From NCBI RefSeq assembly GCF_900601905.1, contig NZ_UWFA01000416.1, forward strand, positions 248,001 to 312,000: a DNA stretch of 64,000 nucleotides, written 5' to 3'. The position numbers and the translations under genes are program-made. The notes below the pieces were generated by a model. It searched no databases. It was not told where the DNA came from and was given only the letters and a program-made list of their open reading frames with translations. Position 1 is the first letter of the stretch. Each line of letters begins with the position of its first letter. The stretch comes from Pseudomonas viridiflava. GTDB taxonomy: Bacteria > Pseudomonadota > Gammaproteobacteria > Pseudomonadales > Pseudomonadaceae. Below are positions 1-9,284 of the stretch, piece by piece.

Positions 1-45
1 CCGGCACGAGAGCGGCACAACAAAAACAGTAAAAAGGGGCACGGC

Positions 46-975
46 ATGAACCTGAGCAAGGTCGATCTCAACCTATTCATTGTCTTCGACGCGATCTATA
101 CCGAAGCCAACCTCACCCGCGCCGGTCAGATCGTGGGCATCACGCAGCCCGCCGTGTCCAATGCCCTGGCCCGGTTGCGCGAAACCTTCAACGACCCGCT
201 GTTCGTGCGTACTGCCCAAGGCATGGTGCCCACGCCCATGGCACAAAACATCATTGGCCCGGTGCGCAACGCATTGTCGCTGCTGCGCGTATCTGTTCAG
301 GAAAGCCGCATCTTCAACCCGCTGCAGGCCAACAAGAATTACCGGATCAGCATGACGGACCTGACTGAAGCCGTGATTCTGCCCCCGCTGTTCCAGCGCC
401 TGAAGCGTCAGGCACCAAATGTCACCATTGAGAGCTTCCTGTCCAAACGCCGGGAAACCACCAAGGAACTGGCGGCCGGTCGGCTGGACTTTGCCGTGGA
501 TGCGCCGCTCAACACTGACCCCCAAGTGCGCCACGTCAAACTCATGGAGGACAAATACGTGTGCGCCATGCGCAAAGGCCATCCGCTGGCAAGCCGAGAG
601 GTCTTTAAACTCGAGGATTACCTGGGCCTGACCCACATCCATATTTCCAGCCGCCGCAGTGGGCTGGGCTATGTGGACCTCGCTCTGGGCAAGATGGGCA
701 TCCAGCGCAAGATCGCCCTGCGCTCGCAGCATTACCTGATGGCCTCGCAGGTGTTGCAACAATCCGACATGGTCATGACCGTCCCCGAGCGCTTCGCCAA
801 ACGCCATGAGCTGCGCTATTTCCCGTTGCCGGTTCACGATGTGCCGTCGGTGGAAACCCACCTGTACTGGCACGAGAGCACGGACCAGGACCCGGCAAAC
901 CGGTGGATGCGCGAGCAGATGATCGAGCTGTGTCAGCAGGTGACGGCGCAAGAGTCAAAGCTAGAAACCGCCTGA
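46..975 (+). CDS. LysR-family transcriptional regulator
   Basis: This 309-residue protein has the LysR layout: an N-terminal winged helix-turn-helix (about residues 1-65, with the typical 'TQPAVSNALARLRE' recognition helix and 'DPLFVRT' wing) and a periplasmic-binding-protein-like effector domain (about 90-300). The start has a purine-rich ribosome site (AAAAGGGGC) just upstream. The N-terminus 'DLNLFIVFDAIY' resembles the NodD/LeuO-like branch. The divergent target, if there is one, lies off the left edge, so the ligand and regulon cannot be stated. A REP-type pair follows the gene. Confidence 0.9.
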   Translation: MNLSKVDLNLFIVFDAIYTEANLTRAGQIVGITQPAVSNALARLRETFNDPLFVRTAQGMVPTPMAQNIIGPVRNALSLLRVSVQESRIFNPLQANKNYRISMTDLTEAVILPPLFQRLKRQAPNVTIESFLSKRRETTKELAAGRLDFAVDAPLNTDPQVRHVKLMEDKYVCAMRKGHPLASREVFKLEDYLGLTHIHISSRRSGLGYVDLALGKMGIQRKIALRSQHYLMASQVLQQSDMVMTVPERFAKRHELRYFPLPVHDVPSVETHLYWHESTDQDPANRWMREQMIELCQQVTAQESKLETA

Positions 976-1018
976 ATTTCACCATACAACCCTAAGTTTT
1001 ATTGAGTGATCCCTTTCC

Positions 1019-1108
1019 GTAGGAGCGGCTTTAGCCGCGAGCGATATTTGCAGTGGAAAAAACCTGCATTGATTGTTCCGGCTCCTCGCGGCTGAAGCCG
1101 CTCCTACG
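1019..1108. repeat. REP-type inverted pair
   Basis: Two imperfect copies of a REP element face each other: GTAGGAGCGGCTTTAGCCGC at 1019-1038 and, inverted, GCGGCTGAAGCCGCTCCTAC at 1088-1107. Each copy contains its own small palindrome. This is the usual REP doublet (REPIN) arrangement of Pseudomonas, sitting in the gap between the LysR gene and liuR. Confidence 0.85.
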
Positions 1109-1135
1109 GGTGCGATGTTTATGCTGACGTTAGGC

Positions 1136-1152
1136 TTGACGTTTACGTAAAG
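1136..1152. promoter_or_regulatory. Putative LiuR operator upstream of liuR
   Basis: The sequence TTGACGTTTACGTAAAG is near-palindromic and lies 44 bases before the liuR start. It matches the palindrome at 3319-3335 ahead of liuA at 16 of 17 positions. LiuR proteins bind ACGTnnACGT-like palindromes at promoters of branched-chain amino acid catabolic genes, so autoregulation is likely. The assignment is inferred from the shared motif and context. Confidence 0.7.
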
Positions 1153-1195
1153 GACGCCTTAGGTTTAGTCTTTCGCATCGCCGTCGAGCCTGTCC

Positions 1196-1597
1196 ATGAT
1201 CAGCCAGACCTACAGCATTTCCGATCTCGCTCGCGAGCTGGATATCACCACCCGCACCATCCGCTTTTATGAAGAACAAGGCATGTTGGCGCCGGAAAGA
1301 CGGGGCCTTGAGCGTATCTATTCGAGCCGGGACAAAGTCACCTTGAAACTGATTCTGCGCGGCAAGCGTATTGGTTTCTCCCTCGCCGAATGCCGCGAAC
1401 TCATCGAGCTGTATGAGCCCGGCGGCGAAAATCATAAACAGCTGAGCACCATGCTGGGCAAGATCAGCGAACGCCGGGCGCAACTGGAGCAACAGATGCT
1501 GGATATTCGGCAGATGCAGATCGAACTGGATACCGCCGAAGAACGCTGCAAGCTGGCCCTGCATAAAAACACTGAAAACCAGCAGGTTATGGACTGA
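1196..1597 (+). CDS. liuR: MerR-family regulator LiuR of leucine/isovalerate catabolism
   Basis: This 133-residue MerR-type protein starts with a DNA-binding domain ('YSISDLARELDITTRTIRFYEEQGMLAP', residues about 6-33) and continues into the long dimerisation helix ('SERRAQLEQQMLDIRQMQ', about 91-108). It lacks a metal-binding cysteine cluster, as expected for LiuR, which senses a pathway metabolite. It is followed 30 bases later by the HMG-CoA lyase gene and lies near the rest of the liu genes, which supports the name. A palindromic operator candidate lies upstream at 1136-1152. The ribosome site is weak. Confidence 0.88.
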   Translation: MISQTYSISDLARELDITTRTIRFYEEQGMLAPERRGLERIYSSRDKVTLKLILRGKRIGFSLAECRELIELYEPGGENHKQLSTMLGKISERRAQLEQQMLDIRQMQIELDTAEERCKLALHKNTENQQVMD

Positions 1598-1627
1598 ACC
1601 TCGAATCATTCGAGAAAGGAGTCAGCG

Positions 1628-2527
1628 ATGCATATACCCAAAAAAGTGCGTCTGGTCGAGGTCGGGCCCAGGGATGGCCTGCAGAACGAGGCTGAATTGA
1701 TCAGCACCTCTGACAAAGTGCAGCTGGTGGATGACCTGTCCAGCGCCGGGCTGAGCCATATCGAAGTCGGCAGCTTCGTGTCGCCCAAATGGGTACCCCA
1801 GATGGTAGGTTCGGCTGAAGTGATTGCCCAGATGCAACGTCGCGACGGCGTTACCTATACCGCGCTGACTCCCAATCTGCGAGGTTTCGAAGATGCCCTC
1901 GCCGCAGGCATCAAGGAAGTCGCAGTCTTCGCAGCGGCCTCGGAATCGTTCTCGCAACGCAACATCAATTGCTCGATCAACGAAAGTCTTGAACGCTTCG
2001 CGCCGATCATGCAGGCCGCGCGACTGCACGGGATTCAAGTGCGCGGCTATGTGTCCTGCGTGCTGGGCTGCCCTTACGACGGGCAGATTGCCCCGCAACA
2101 GGTCGCGGCTGTGGCCAACGAGCTGATCGCCATGGGCTGCTATGAAGTCTCTCTGGGTGACACCATTGGCGTCGGTACACCGGGCGCGACCCGCACATTG
2201 ATTGAGGTGGTCGCCGCGCAGATTCCCCGAGGCAAAATAGCCGGGCATTTCCATGATACTTATGGCCAGGCGCTGGCCAATATCTACGCCAGCCTGCTGG
2301 AAGGCATCGAGGTATTCGACAGCTCGGTGGCTGGCCTCGGTGGTTGCCCCTACGCCCAAGGTGCCAGCGGTAACGTGGCCAGCGAAGACGTGCTGTATAT
2401 GATGCAAGGGTTGGGGATCGAAACGGGTGTCGACCTTGAGCTGCTGATTCGCGCAGGTCATCGAATTTCCGGAGTGCTGGGACGACCGAATGGCTCACGA
2501 GTGGCGACGGCGCGTCTGGTCGGATAA
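1628..2527 (+). CDS. liuE: Hydroxymethylglutaryl-CoA lyase
   Basis: This 299-residue enzyme splits HMG-CoA into acetyl-CoA and acetoacetate, the last step of leucine degradation. It shows the family marks in order: the 'VGPRDGLQNE' start of the TIM barrel (about residues 12-21), the metal-binding 'HFHDTYGQ' motif (about 207-214) and the active-site cysteine loop 'GLGGCPYAQGASGN' near residue 240. A strong AAAGGAG site precedes the ATG. It is likely cotranscribed with liuR. In some pseudomonads liuE closes the liuABCD operon; here it is separated from it by an sRNA gene. mvaB is a synonym. Confidence 0.93.
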   Translation: MHIPKKVRLVEVGPRDGLQNEAELISTSDKVQLVDDLSSAGLSHIEVGSFVSPKWVPQMVGSAEVIAQMQRRDGVTYTALTPNLRGFEDALAAGIKEVAVFAAASESFSQRNINCSINESLERFAPIMQAARLHGIQVRGYVSCVLGCPYDGQIAPQQVAAVANELIAMGCYEVSLGDTIGVGTPGATRTLIEVVAAQIPRGKIAGHFHDTYGQALANIYASLLEGIEVFDSSVAGLGGCPYAQGASGNVASEDVLYMMQGLGIETGVDLELLIRAGHRISGVLGRPNGSRVATARLVG

Positions 2528-2562
2528 ACAACGGGTCGCAGGTGCGACATGTTGTCACAGAG

Positions 2563-2601
2563 TGTTACCCTGCTCCGGCGATTGGGGAAAAACGGGTAAC
2601 A
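2563..2601. promoter_or_regulatory. Candidate CbrB activator site upstream of the Crc-sequestering sRNA
   Basis: A perfect inverted repeat TGTTACCC (2563-2570) and GGGTAACA (2594-2601) lies about 85 bases before a sigma-54 promoter. This is the position expected for an enhancer-binding protein. CbrB is the known sigma-54 activator of CrcZ/CrcX/CrcY genes and uses TGTTAC-like half sites. The spacing between half sites was read directly; binding is inferred. Confidence 0.6.
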
Positions 2602-2684
2602 CGGAAACAAATGCTGACGAATGTTCGTCCTTTTTCAGCCGAGTGATTCCCCCAAGCTACTGATTTATATGGCTTTGCCAAAGC

Positions 2685-2700
2685 TGGCACGGCTCCTGCT
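2685..2700 (+). promoter_or_regulatory. Sigma-54 (RpoN) promoter of the sRNA
   Basis: TGGCACGGCTCCTGCT matches the -24/-12 consensus (TGGCACG-N4-TTGCT) with the GG and GC doublets correctly spaced. It predicts transcription starting near 2710, where the CA-rich RNA begins. Confidence 0.85.
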
Positions 2701-2709
2701 ATATCTCTG

Positions 2710-3092
2710 GTACAACAAAAACAAAAAATATGCGGTAACCCAATAAAAACAACATGTACGGCTCTGACATAACAAGAACAACACGGACAGAGGCGCAGCT
2801 AACAGATTTTTTTGGAGTGGATAGCTTTTCGGAGGACCTCGACAGAGAGCCTCGCAACCGGGCAGAGAACAACAAAACTACCTTCAGGTAGCTACCCCAC
2901 TGGTTGGATCACTGTTGTAAAGGCAGAGATAAAAGCAGCATCAGCGCTCAAAAAAATACGTTTGCTCTTGATCCCGAATGGGGATCGCTCAAAACAGCAA
3001 CAAGGGTACGGCCGCTAAAAACAACAACAGGTCGCCCAACAATAATAAAGAGCATGCAGTAATTTGAGGGGGAGCTTAGGCTCCCCTTTCTG
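2710..3092 (+). ncRNA. crcY: Crc-sequestering small RNA of the CrcZ/CrcX/CrcY family
   Basis: This stretch of about 380 bases follows a sigma-54 promoter and ends at a hairpin terminator. It is rich in A and CA tracts of the AAnAAnAA type, the Hfq/Crc-binding motif: near 2712-2730, 2741-2753, 2768-2782, 2866-2878, 2990-3003, 3017-3030 and 3039-3051. Members of this family titrate Hfq-Crc and so relieve catabolite repression when CbrAB is active. The position just downstream of the HMG-CoA lyase gene is, from memory, that of crcY in P. putida; the P. syringae counterpart is called CrcX, so the letter is uncertain. A 68-codon reading frame inside it (2812-3018) is not credible as a gene. Confidence 0.88.
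3067..3092 (+). terminator. Rho-independent terminator of the Crc-sequestering sRNA
   Basis: The stem GGGGAGC / GCTCCCC (3069-3075 and 3080-3086) has a TTAG loop and is followed by TTTCTGCTTT. Confidence 0.85.
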
Positions 3093-3114
3093 CTTTCTAC
3101 AGATCCTCCCCGCT

Positions 3115-3252
3115 ACCGTAGCGGCTTTAGCCGCGAAGCCCTCCAAGACCGTCAGATCTGAACCGCAAAGGTGCTGGTAAATCCGCTGAATATTTGCCGA
3201 CTGCTAGGCCTCTCGCGGCGGAATATTGCTCGCGGCTAAAGCCTTTCCTGCG
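3115..3252. repeat. REP-type inverted pair, diverged
   Basis: A REP copy at 3115-3136 (CCGTAGCGGCTTTAGCCGCG) faces an inverted, degraded copy at 3229-3252 (CTCGCGGCTAAAGCCTTTCC). The pair lies between the sRNA terminator and the liuA operator. The spacer of about 90 bases is longer than in the other pairs of this window. Confidence 0.75.
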
Positions 3253-3318
3253 ACCATCAAAATGCAGATGCAGTGGACCTCCCCGCCCAGCGCCGGTTGA
3301 CATCCCGGCCACCTCAGG

Positions 3319-3335
3319 TTTACGTTGACGTAAAG
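3319..3335. promoter_or_regulatory. Putative LiuR operator upstream of liuA
   Basis: TTTACGTTGACGTAAAG is a near-perfect palindrome (TTTACGT-TG-ACGTAAA) lying 40 bases ahead of the liuA start. It differs by little from the copy before liuR at 1136-1152. The matched pair suggests a shared LiuR regulon across the sRNA gene. Confidence 0.75.
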
Positions 3336-3375
3336 GTCATAGCGCCTCTTCCAAAAATAACAAGGAACGCTACCC

Positions 3376-4539
3376 ATGAGTTACCCCAGCCTCAATTTCG
3401 CTCTCGGCGAAACGATTGATATTTTGCGTGATCAGGTTCAGTCCTTCGTGGCCGCTGAAATCGCTCCTCGCGCCGCGCAGATCGACCGGGACAATCTGTT
3501 TCCGGCAGATCTGTGGCGCAAGCTGGGAGATATGGGGCTGTTGGGCATTACCGTTGACGAACATTATGGCGGCGCAGGTCTTGGCTACCTGGCCCACGTG
3601 GTTGCCATGGAAGAGATCAGTCGGGGGTCGGCATCGGTGGCGCTGTCTTACGGTGCGCATTCGAATCTGTGCGTCAACCAGATCAACCGCAACGGCACTG
3701 CCGCGCAGAAGGCGCAGTATTTGCCTCGCCTGATCAGTGGGGAGCATGTCGGGGCGCTGGCCATGAGCGAGCCCAACGCTGGCTCTGACGTGGTGTCGAT
3801 GAAGCTGCGTGCCGAGAAGCGCGGCGATCGCTTTGTTCTCAATGGCAGCAAGACTTGGATCACCAACGGCCCGGATGCCAATACCTATGTGATCTACGCC
3901 AAGACCGACCTGCAAAAAGGTGCCCATGGCATCAGCGCGTTTATCGTCGAGCGAGACTGGAAGGGCTTTTCCCGAGGTAATAAGTTCGACAAGCTCGGCA
4001 TGCGCGGCTCCAACACCTGCGAGTTGTTTTTCGACGACGTCGAGGTCCCTGAAGAAAACCTGCTCGGGACTCTGGATGGCGGCGTGAAAGTGCTGATGAG
4101 CGGCCTGGATTACGAGCGCGTCGTTCTTTCCGGTGGCCCGACCGGGATCATGCAAGCGTGCATGGATGTGGTGGTGCCCTACATCCATGACCGCAAGCAA
4201 TTCGGCCAGAGCATCGGCGAATTTCAGCTGATTCAGGGCAAGATCGCCGACATGTACACCCAGCTCAACGCAAGCCGTGCCTACCTGTACGCCGTCGCCC
4301 AGGCGTGCGAACGGGGCGAAACCACCCGCAAGGACGCTGCGGGCGTGATCCTTTACAGCGCCGAGCGCGCCACCCAGATGGCCTTGGAAACAATCCAGAT
4401 TCTTGGCGGAAATGGCTACATCAATGAATTCCCAGCTGGGCGACTGCTGCGCGACGCAAAACTCTACGAGATCGGTGCCGGAACCAGCGAGATACGCCGC
4501 ATGTTGATTGGGCGTGAGCTGTTCAACGAGTCGAAATGA
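3376..4539 (+). CDS. liuA: Isovaleryl-CoA dehydrogenase
   Basis: This 387-residue flavoprotein oxidises isovaleryl-CoA to 3-methylcrotonyl-CoA in leucine catabolism. The whole acyl-CoA dehydrogenase fold is present: '[11 protein letters not shown]' (about residues 130-140), '[19 protein letters not shown]' near FAD, and the C-terminal '[33 protein letters not shown]' region. The stretch '[14 protein letters not shown]' is typical of the isovaleryl-CoA enzyme, in which the catalytic glutamate sits in this helix rather than near the C-terminus. AAGGAACG precedes the ATG. It is the first gene of liuABCD. Confidence 0.93.
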   Translation: MSYPSLNFALGETIDILRDQVQSFVAAEIAPRAAQIDRDNLFPADLWRKLGDMGLLGITVDEHYGGAGLGYLAHVVAMEEISRGSASVALSYGAHSNLCVNQINRNGTAAQKAQYLPRLISGEHVGALAMSEPNAGSDVVSMKLRAEKRGDRFVLNGSKTWITNGPDANTYVIYAKTDLQKGAHGISAFIVERDWKGFSRGNKFDKLGMRGSNTCELFFDDVEVPEENLLGTLDGGVKVLMSGLDYERVVLSGGPTGIMQACMDVVVPYIHDRKQFGQSIGEFQLIQGKIADMYTQLNASRAYLYAVAQACERGETTRKDAAGVILYSAERATQMALETIQILGGNGYINEFPAGRLLRDAKLYEIGAGTSEIRRMLIGRELFNESK

Positions 4540-4564
4540 AATAGCTCTTTGACGCGCGCAACCC

Positions 4565-4640
4565 TGTAGGAGCTGCTGAAAGCTGCGAATCACGCCGAGC
4601 AGCTGACGGTCCGCCTTCGCAGCCTTCGGCAGCACCTGCA
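4565..4640. repeat. REP-type inverted pair inside the liu operon
   Basis: TGTAGGAGCTGCTGAAAGCT (4565-4584) faces the inverted relative CGCAGCCTTCGGCAGCACCT (4618-4637). It belongs to a second REP flavour (GCTGCTGAAAGC core) and occupies the 120-base gap between liuA and liuB, where it would be transcribed and could affect relative expression or mRNA ends. Confidence 0.75.
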
Positions 4641-4659
4641 AGATCAATACGGAGTCGCC

Positions 4660-6267
4660 ATGACCATTCTTCAGTCTCGTATCAACACCCGCTCCAGTGA
4701 ATTCGCCCTCAACAGCGACAACCTCCTGGCGCAGGTCACCGCCCTGCGCACACTGCTGGGCAAAGTCCAGCAAGGCGGCGGCCCGAAAGCCCAGGAACGA
4801 CACACCGCCCGAGGAAAGCTGCTGCCCCGCCAGCGCATCAATCGTCTGCTCGATTGCGGCTCGCCCTTTCTGGAAATCGGTCAATTGGCCGCCCTCGACG
4901 TGTACGACGAGGACGTTCCCGCCGCCGGGGTGATTGCCGGTATCGGCCGGGTCGAAGGCGTGGAATGCATGATCATCGCCAACGATGCGACGGTCAAAGG
5001 CGGTTCGTATTACCCGCTGACCGTCAAGAAGCACCTGCGCGCGCAAACCATCGCCCAGCAGAACCGCCTGCCTTGTATTTATCTGGTGGACTCGGGCGGG
5101 GCCAACCTGCCGCGCCAGGACGAGGTGTTTCCGGATCGTGAACACTTCGGCCGGATCTTCTTCAACCAGGCCAACATGAGCGCCCAGGGCATCCCGCAGA
5201 TCGCTGTGGTCATGGGCTCGTGCACCGCAGGCGGCGCGTATGTGCCCGCCATGGCTGACGAAGCGATCATGGTGCGCCAGCAGGCAACGATCTTTCTCGC
5301 CGGGCCGCCTTTGGTCAAAGCCGCGACCGGCGAAGTGGTCAGCGCCGAGGAGCTGGGCGGCGCCGATGTGCACTGCCGCACCTCAGGGGTGGCCGACCAC
5401 TACGCCGACAACGACGAGCATGCCCTGGAACTGGCGCGGCGCAGCATCGCCAACCTTAACTGGCGCAAACAGGGCGAGCTCAACAGTGTCGAGCCCGTCA
5501 ACCCGCTGTATGCCGCCGAGGAGCTGTATGGCGTAATCCCCGCGGACGCCAAGCAACCGTTCGATGTGCGCGAAGTGATAGCACGGCTGGTGGATGGCTC
5601 GCTGTTCGACGAATTCAAGGCGCTGTTCGGGACCACGCTGGTCTGCGGCTTCGCCCGCCTGCACGGCTACCCCGTCGCCATCCTGGCCAACAACGGCATC
5701 CTGTTCGCCGAGGCGGCGCAAAAAGGCGCGCACTTCATCGAGCTGGCCTGTCAGCGTGGCATTCCGTTGCTGTTCCTGCAAAACATCACCGGTTTCATGG
5801 TCGGCCAGAAGTACGAAGCGGGCGGTATCGCCAAACACGGCGCCAAGCTGGTCACGGCGGTGGCCTGCGCGAAGGTGCCTAAGTTCACGGTGATCATTGG
5901 TGGCAGCTTCGGTGCCGGCAATTACGGCATGTGTGGCCGGGCTTATGACCCGCGTTTCCTGTGGATGTGGCCCAACGCGCGGATCGGCGTGATGGGCGGC
6001 GAACAGGCCGCGGGCGTGTTGGTGCAGGTCAAACGCGAGCAGGCCGAACGCAGCGGCGAAGCCTTCAGTGCCGAGCAGCAGGCGCAGATCAAGCAGCCGA
6101 TCCTCGACCAATACGAGCATCAGGGCCATCCCTACTATTCCAGCGCCCGACTGTGGGACGACGGAGTGATCGACCCGGCGCAGACCCGAGACATCCTCGC
6201 CCTCGCCCTCTCTGCCGCGCTGAACGCGCCTATCGAGCCGACTACCTTCGGCCTGTTCCGCATGTAA
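4660..6267 (+). CDS. liuB: Methylcrotonyl-CoA carboxylase, carboxyltransferase (beta) subunit
   Basis: This 535-residue protein carries the two crotonase-like carboxyltransferase halves of biotin-dependent acyl-CoA carboxylases. It moves CO2 from biotin on LiuD to 3-methylcrotonyl-CoA, giving 3-methylglutaconyl-CoA. The oxyanion-hole loops are visible: '[14 protein letters not shown]' (about residues 185-198) and '[22 protein letters not shown]' (about 410-430). The length is normal for the subunit. It is followed 14 bases later by liuC with an AAGGAACG site. Confidence 0.93.
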   Translation: MTILQSRINTRSSEFALNSDNLLAQVTALRTLLGKVQQGGGPKAQERHTARGKLLPRQRINRLLDCGSPFLEIGQLAALDVYDEDVPAAGVIAGIGRVEGVECMIIANDATVKGGSYYPLTVKKHLRAQTIAQQNRLPCIYLVDSGGANLPRQDEVFPDREHFGRIFFNQANMSAQGIPQIAVVMGSCTAGGAYVPAMADEAIMVRQQATIFLAGPPLVKAATGEVVSAEELGGADVHCRTSGVADHYADNDEHALELARRSIANLNWRKQGELNSVEPVNPLYAAEELYGVIPADAKQPFDVREVIARLVDGSLFDEFKALFGTTLVCGFARLHGYPVAILANNGILFAEAAQKGAHFIELACQRGIPLLFLQNITGFMVGQKYEAGGIAKHGAKLVTAVACAKVPKFTVIIGGSFGAGNYGMCGRAYDPRFLWMWPNARIGVMGGEQAAGVLVQVKREQAERSGEAFSAEQQAQIKQPILDQYEHQGHPYYSSARLWDDGVIDPAQTRDILALALSAALNAPIEPTTFGLFRM

Positions 6268-6281
6268 TCCAAGGAACGATC

Positions 6282-7093
6282 ATGACTGACTTGCAGAACG
6301 TAGAACTGCTTCATGACCCTCGGGGCTTCGCCACCCTGTGGCTGAACCGCCCGGAAAAAAACAATGCCTTCAACGGGCAGATGATTGCCGAACTGATCAG
6401 CGTGCTGAACCAGTTGCAAGCCGATAGCAACGTGCGCTTCCTGCTGTTGCGCGGTCGTGGCAAGCACTTCAGTGCCGGTGCTGATCTGGCCTGGATGCAG
6501 CAATCGGCTGATCTGGACTACACAAGCAACCTTGATGACGCCCATCAATTGGCCGAACTGATGTACAGCCTCGCCAGCCTGAGTATTCCGACCCTGGCGG
6601 TGGTTCAAGGTGCCGCGTTTGGTGGTGCGCTGGGGCTGGTCAGTTGTTGCGACATGGCCATCGGCAGCGAAGAGGCGCAGTTCTGCCTTTCGGAGGTGCG
6701 CATCGGCCTGGCCCCGGCGGTGATCAGCCCCTTCGTGGTCCAGGCGATGGGCGAACGCGTTGCGCGCCGTTATGCCCTGACCGCCGAGCGTTTTGCTGGC
6801 CTGCGGGCTCGCGAAGTCGGCCTGCTTGCCGAATGCTATCCGGCTGCGGAACTGGAGCAACAGCTCCAGCACTGGATAGATAACCTGCTGCTCAACAGTC
6901 CACAGGCCATGCGCGCCAGCAAGAAGTTGCTGCGCGAAGTCGGCAGCGGCGTCCTTAGCCCGGCTCTGCGACATGACTGCGAGAACGCCATTGCCCGCCT
7001 TCGGGTCAGCGCCGAGGGCCAGGAAGGCCTGCGCGCCTTTCTCGATAAGCGTGCACCGAACTGGACGCGGCAAACAGCCCAGGAGTCCCGCTC

Positions 7094-7097
<4 letters not shown>
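6282..7097 (+). CDS. liuC: Methylglutaconyl-CoA hydratase (enoyl-CoA hydratase family)
   Basis: The start was set at the ATG at 6282, just after AAGGAACG, giving 271 residues. The same frame is open upstream into liuB but that part is not conserved. The crotonase fold is clear: 'KHFSAGADLAWMQ' (about residues 62-74) and 'VVQGAAFGGALGLVSCCDMAI' (about 106-126) form the oxyanion hole. Following liuB and overlapping liuD by four bases (ATGA), it should hydrate 3-methylglutaconyl-CoA to HMG-CoA, which LiuE then cleaves. Confidence 0.9.
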
Positions 7098-9043
<1,946 letters not shown>

Positions 9044-9055
9044 AGAACCGTTGTC

Positions 9056-9082
9056 GCGCCCATCACCTGTTATGGTGGGCGC
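9056..9082. repeat. Inverted repeat downstream of liuD
   Basis: GCGCCCA (9056-9062) pairs with TGGGCGC (9076-9082). It follows the hairpin at the end of liuD by about 20 bases and may act with it as the operon end, although neither hairpin has a run of T after it. The rest of 9044-9284 shows nothing further. Confidence 0.4.
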
Positions 9083-9284
9083 CTTGAGCGCTGTGGCCTG
9101 GTAGCTCGTCACACAGGCGCGACAGCGGCACCCTCACTTTGCGCACTGCATTTCGCGCCGCGCACTTTGCCATCGTTTGAATGGCATCGCCCTTTCTGAA
9201 CGTCATATTTTCTTGCTGCATGCACTGCGTATAACGTGAGCAGCGTCTGGCTGTTTCCGACTGAAACATCACCGGAATTGCGCC

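Noticed and set aside
2812..3018. 68-codon frame inside the sRNA
   Set aside because: It has no ribosome site, and the region is a CA-motif RNA with sigma-54 promoter and terminator.
3370..5373. 667-codon minus-strand frame across liuA and liuB
   Set aside because: It is antisense to two clear enzymes, has no recognisable protein features and arises from high GC codon bias.
5961..6281. N-terminal extension of liuC
   Set aside because: The extension overlaps liuB, is arginine-rich and has no similarity to hydratases; ATG 6282 has a proper ribosome site.
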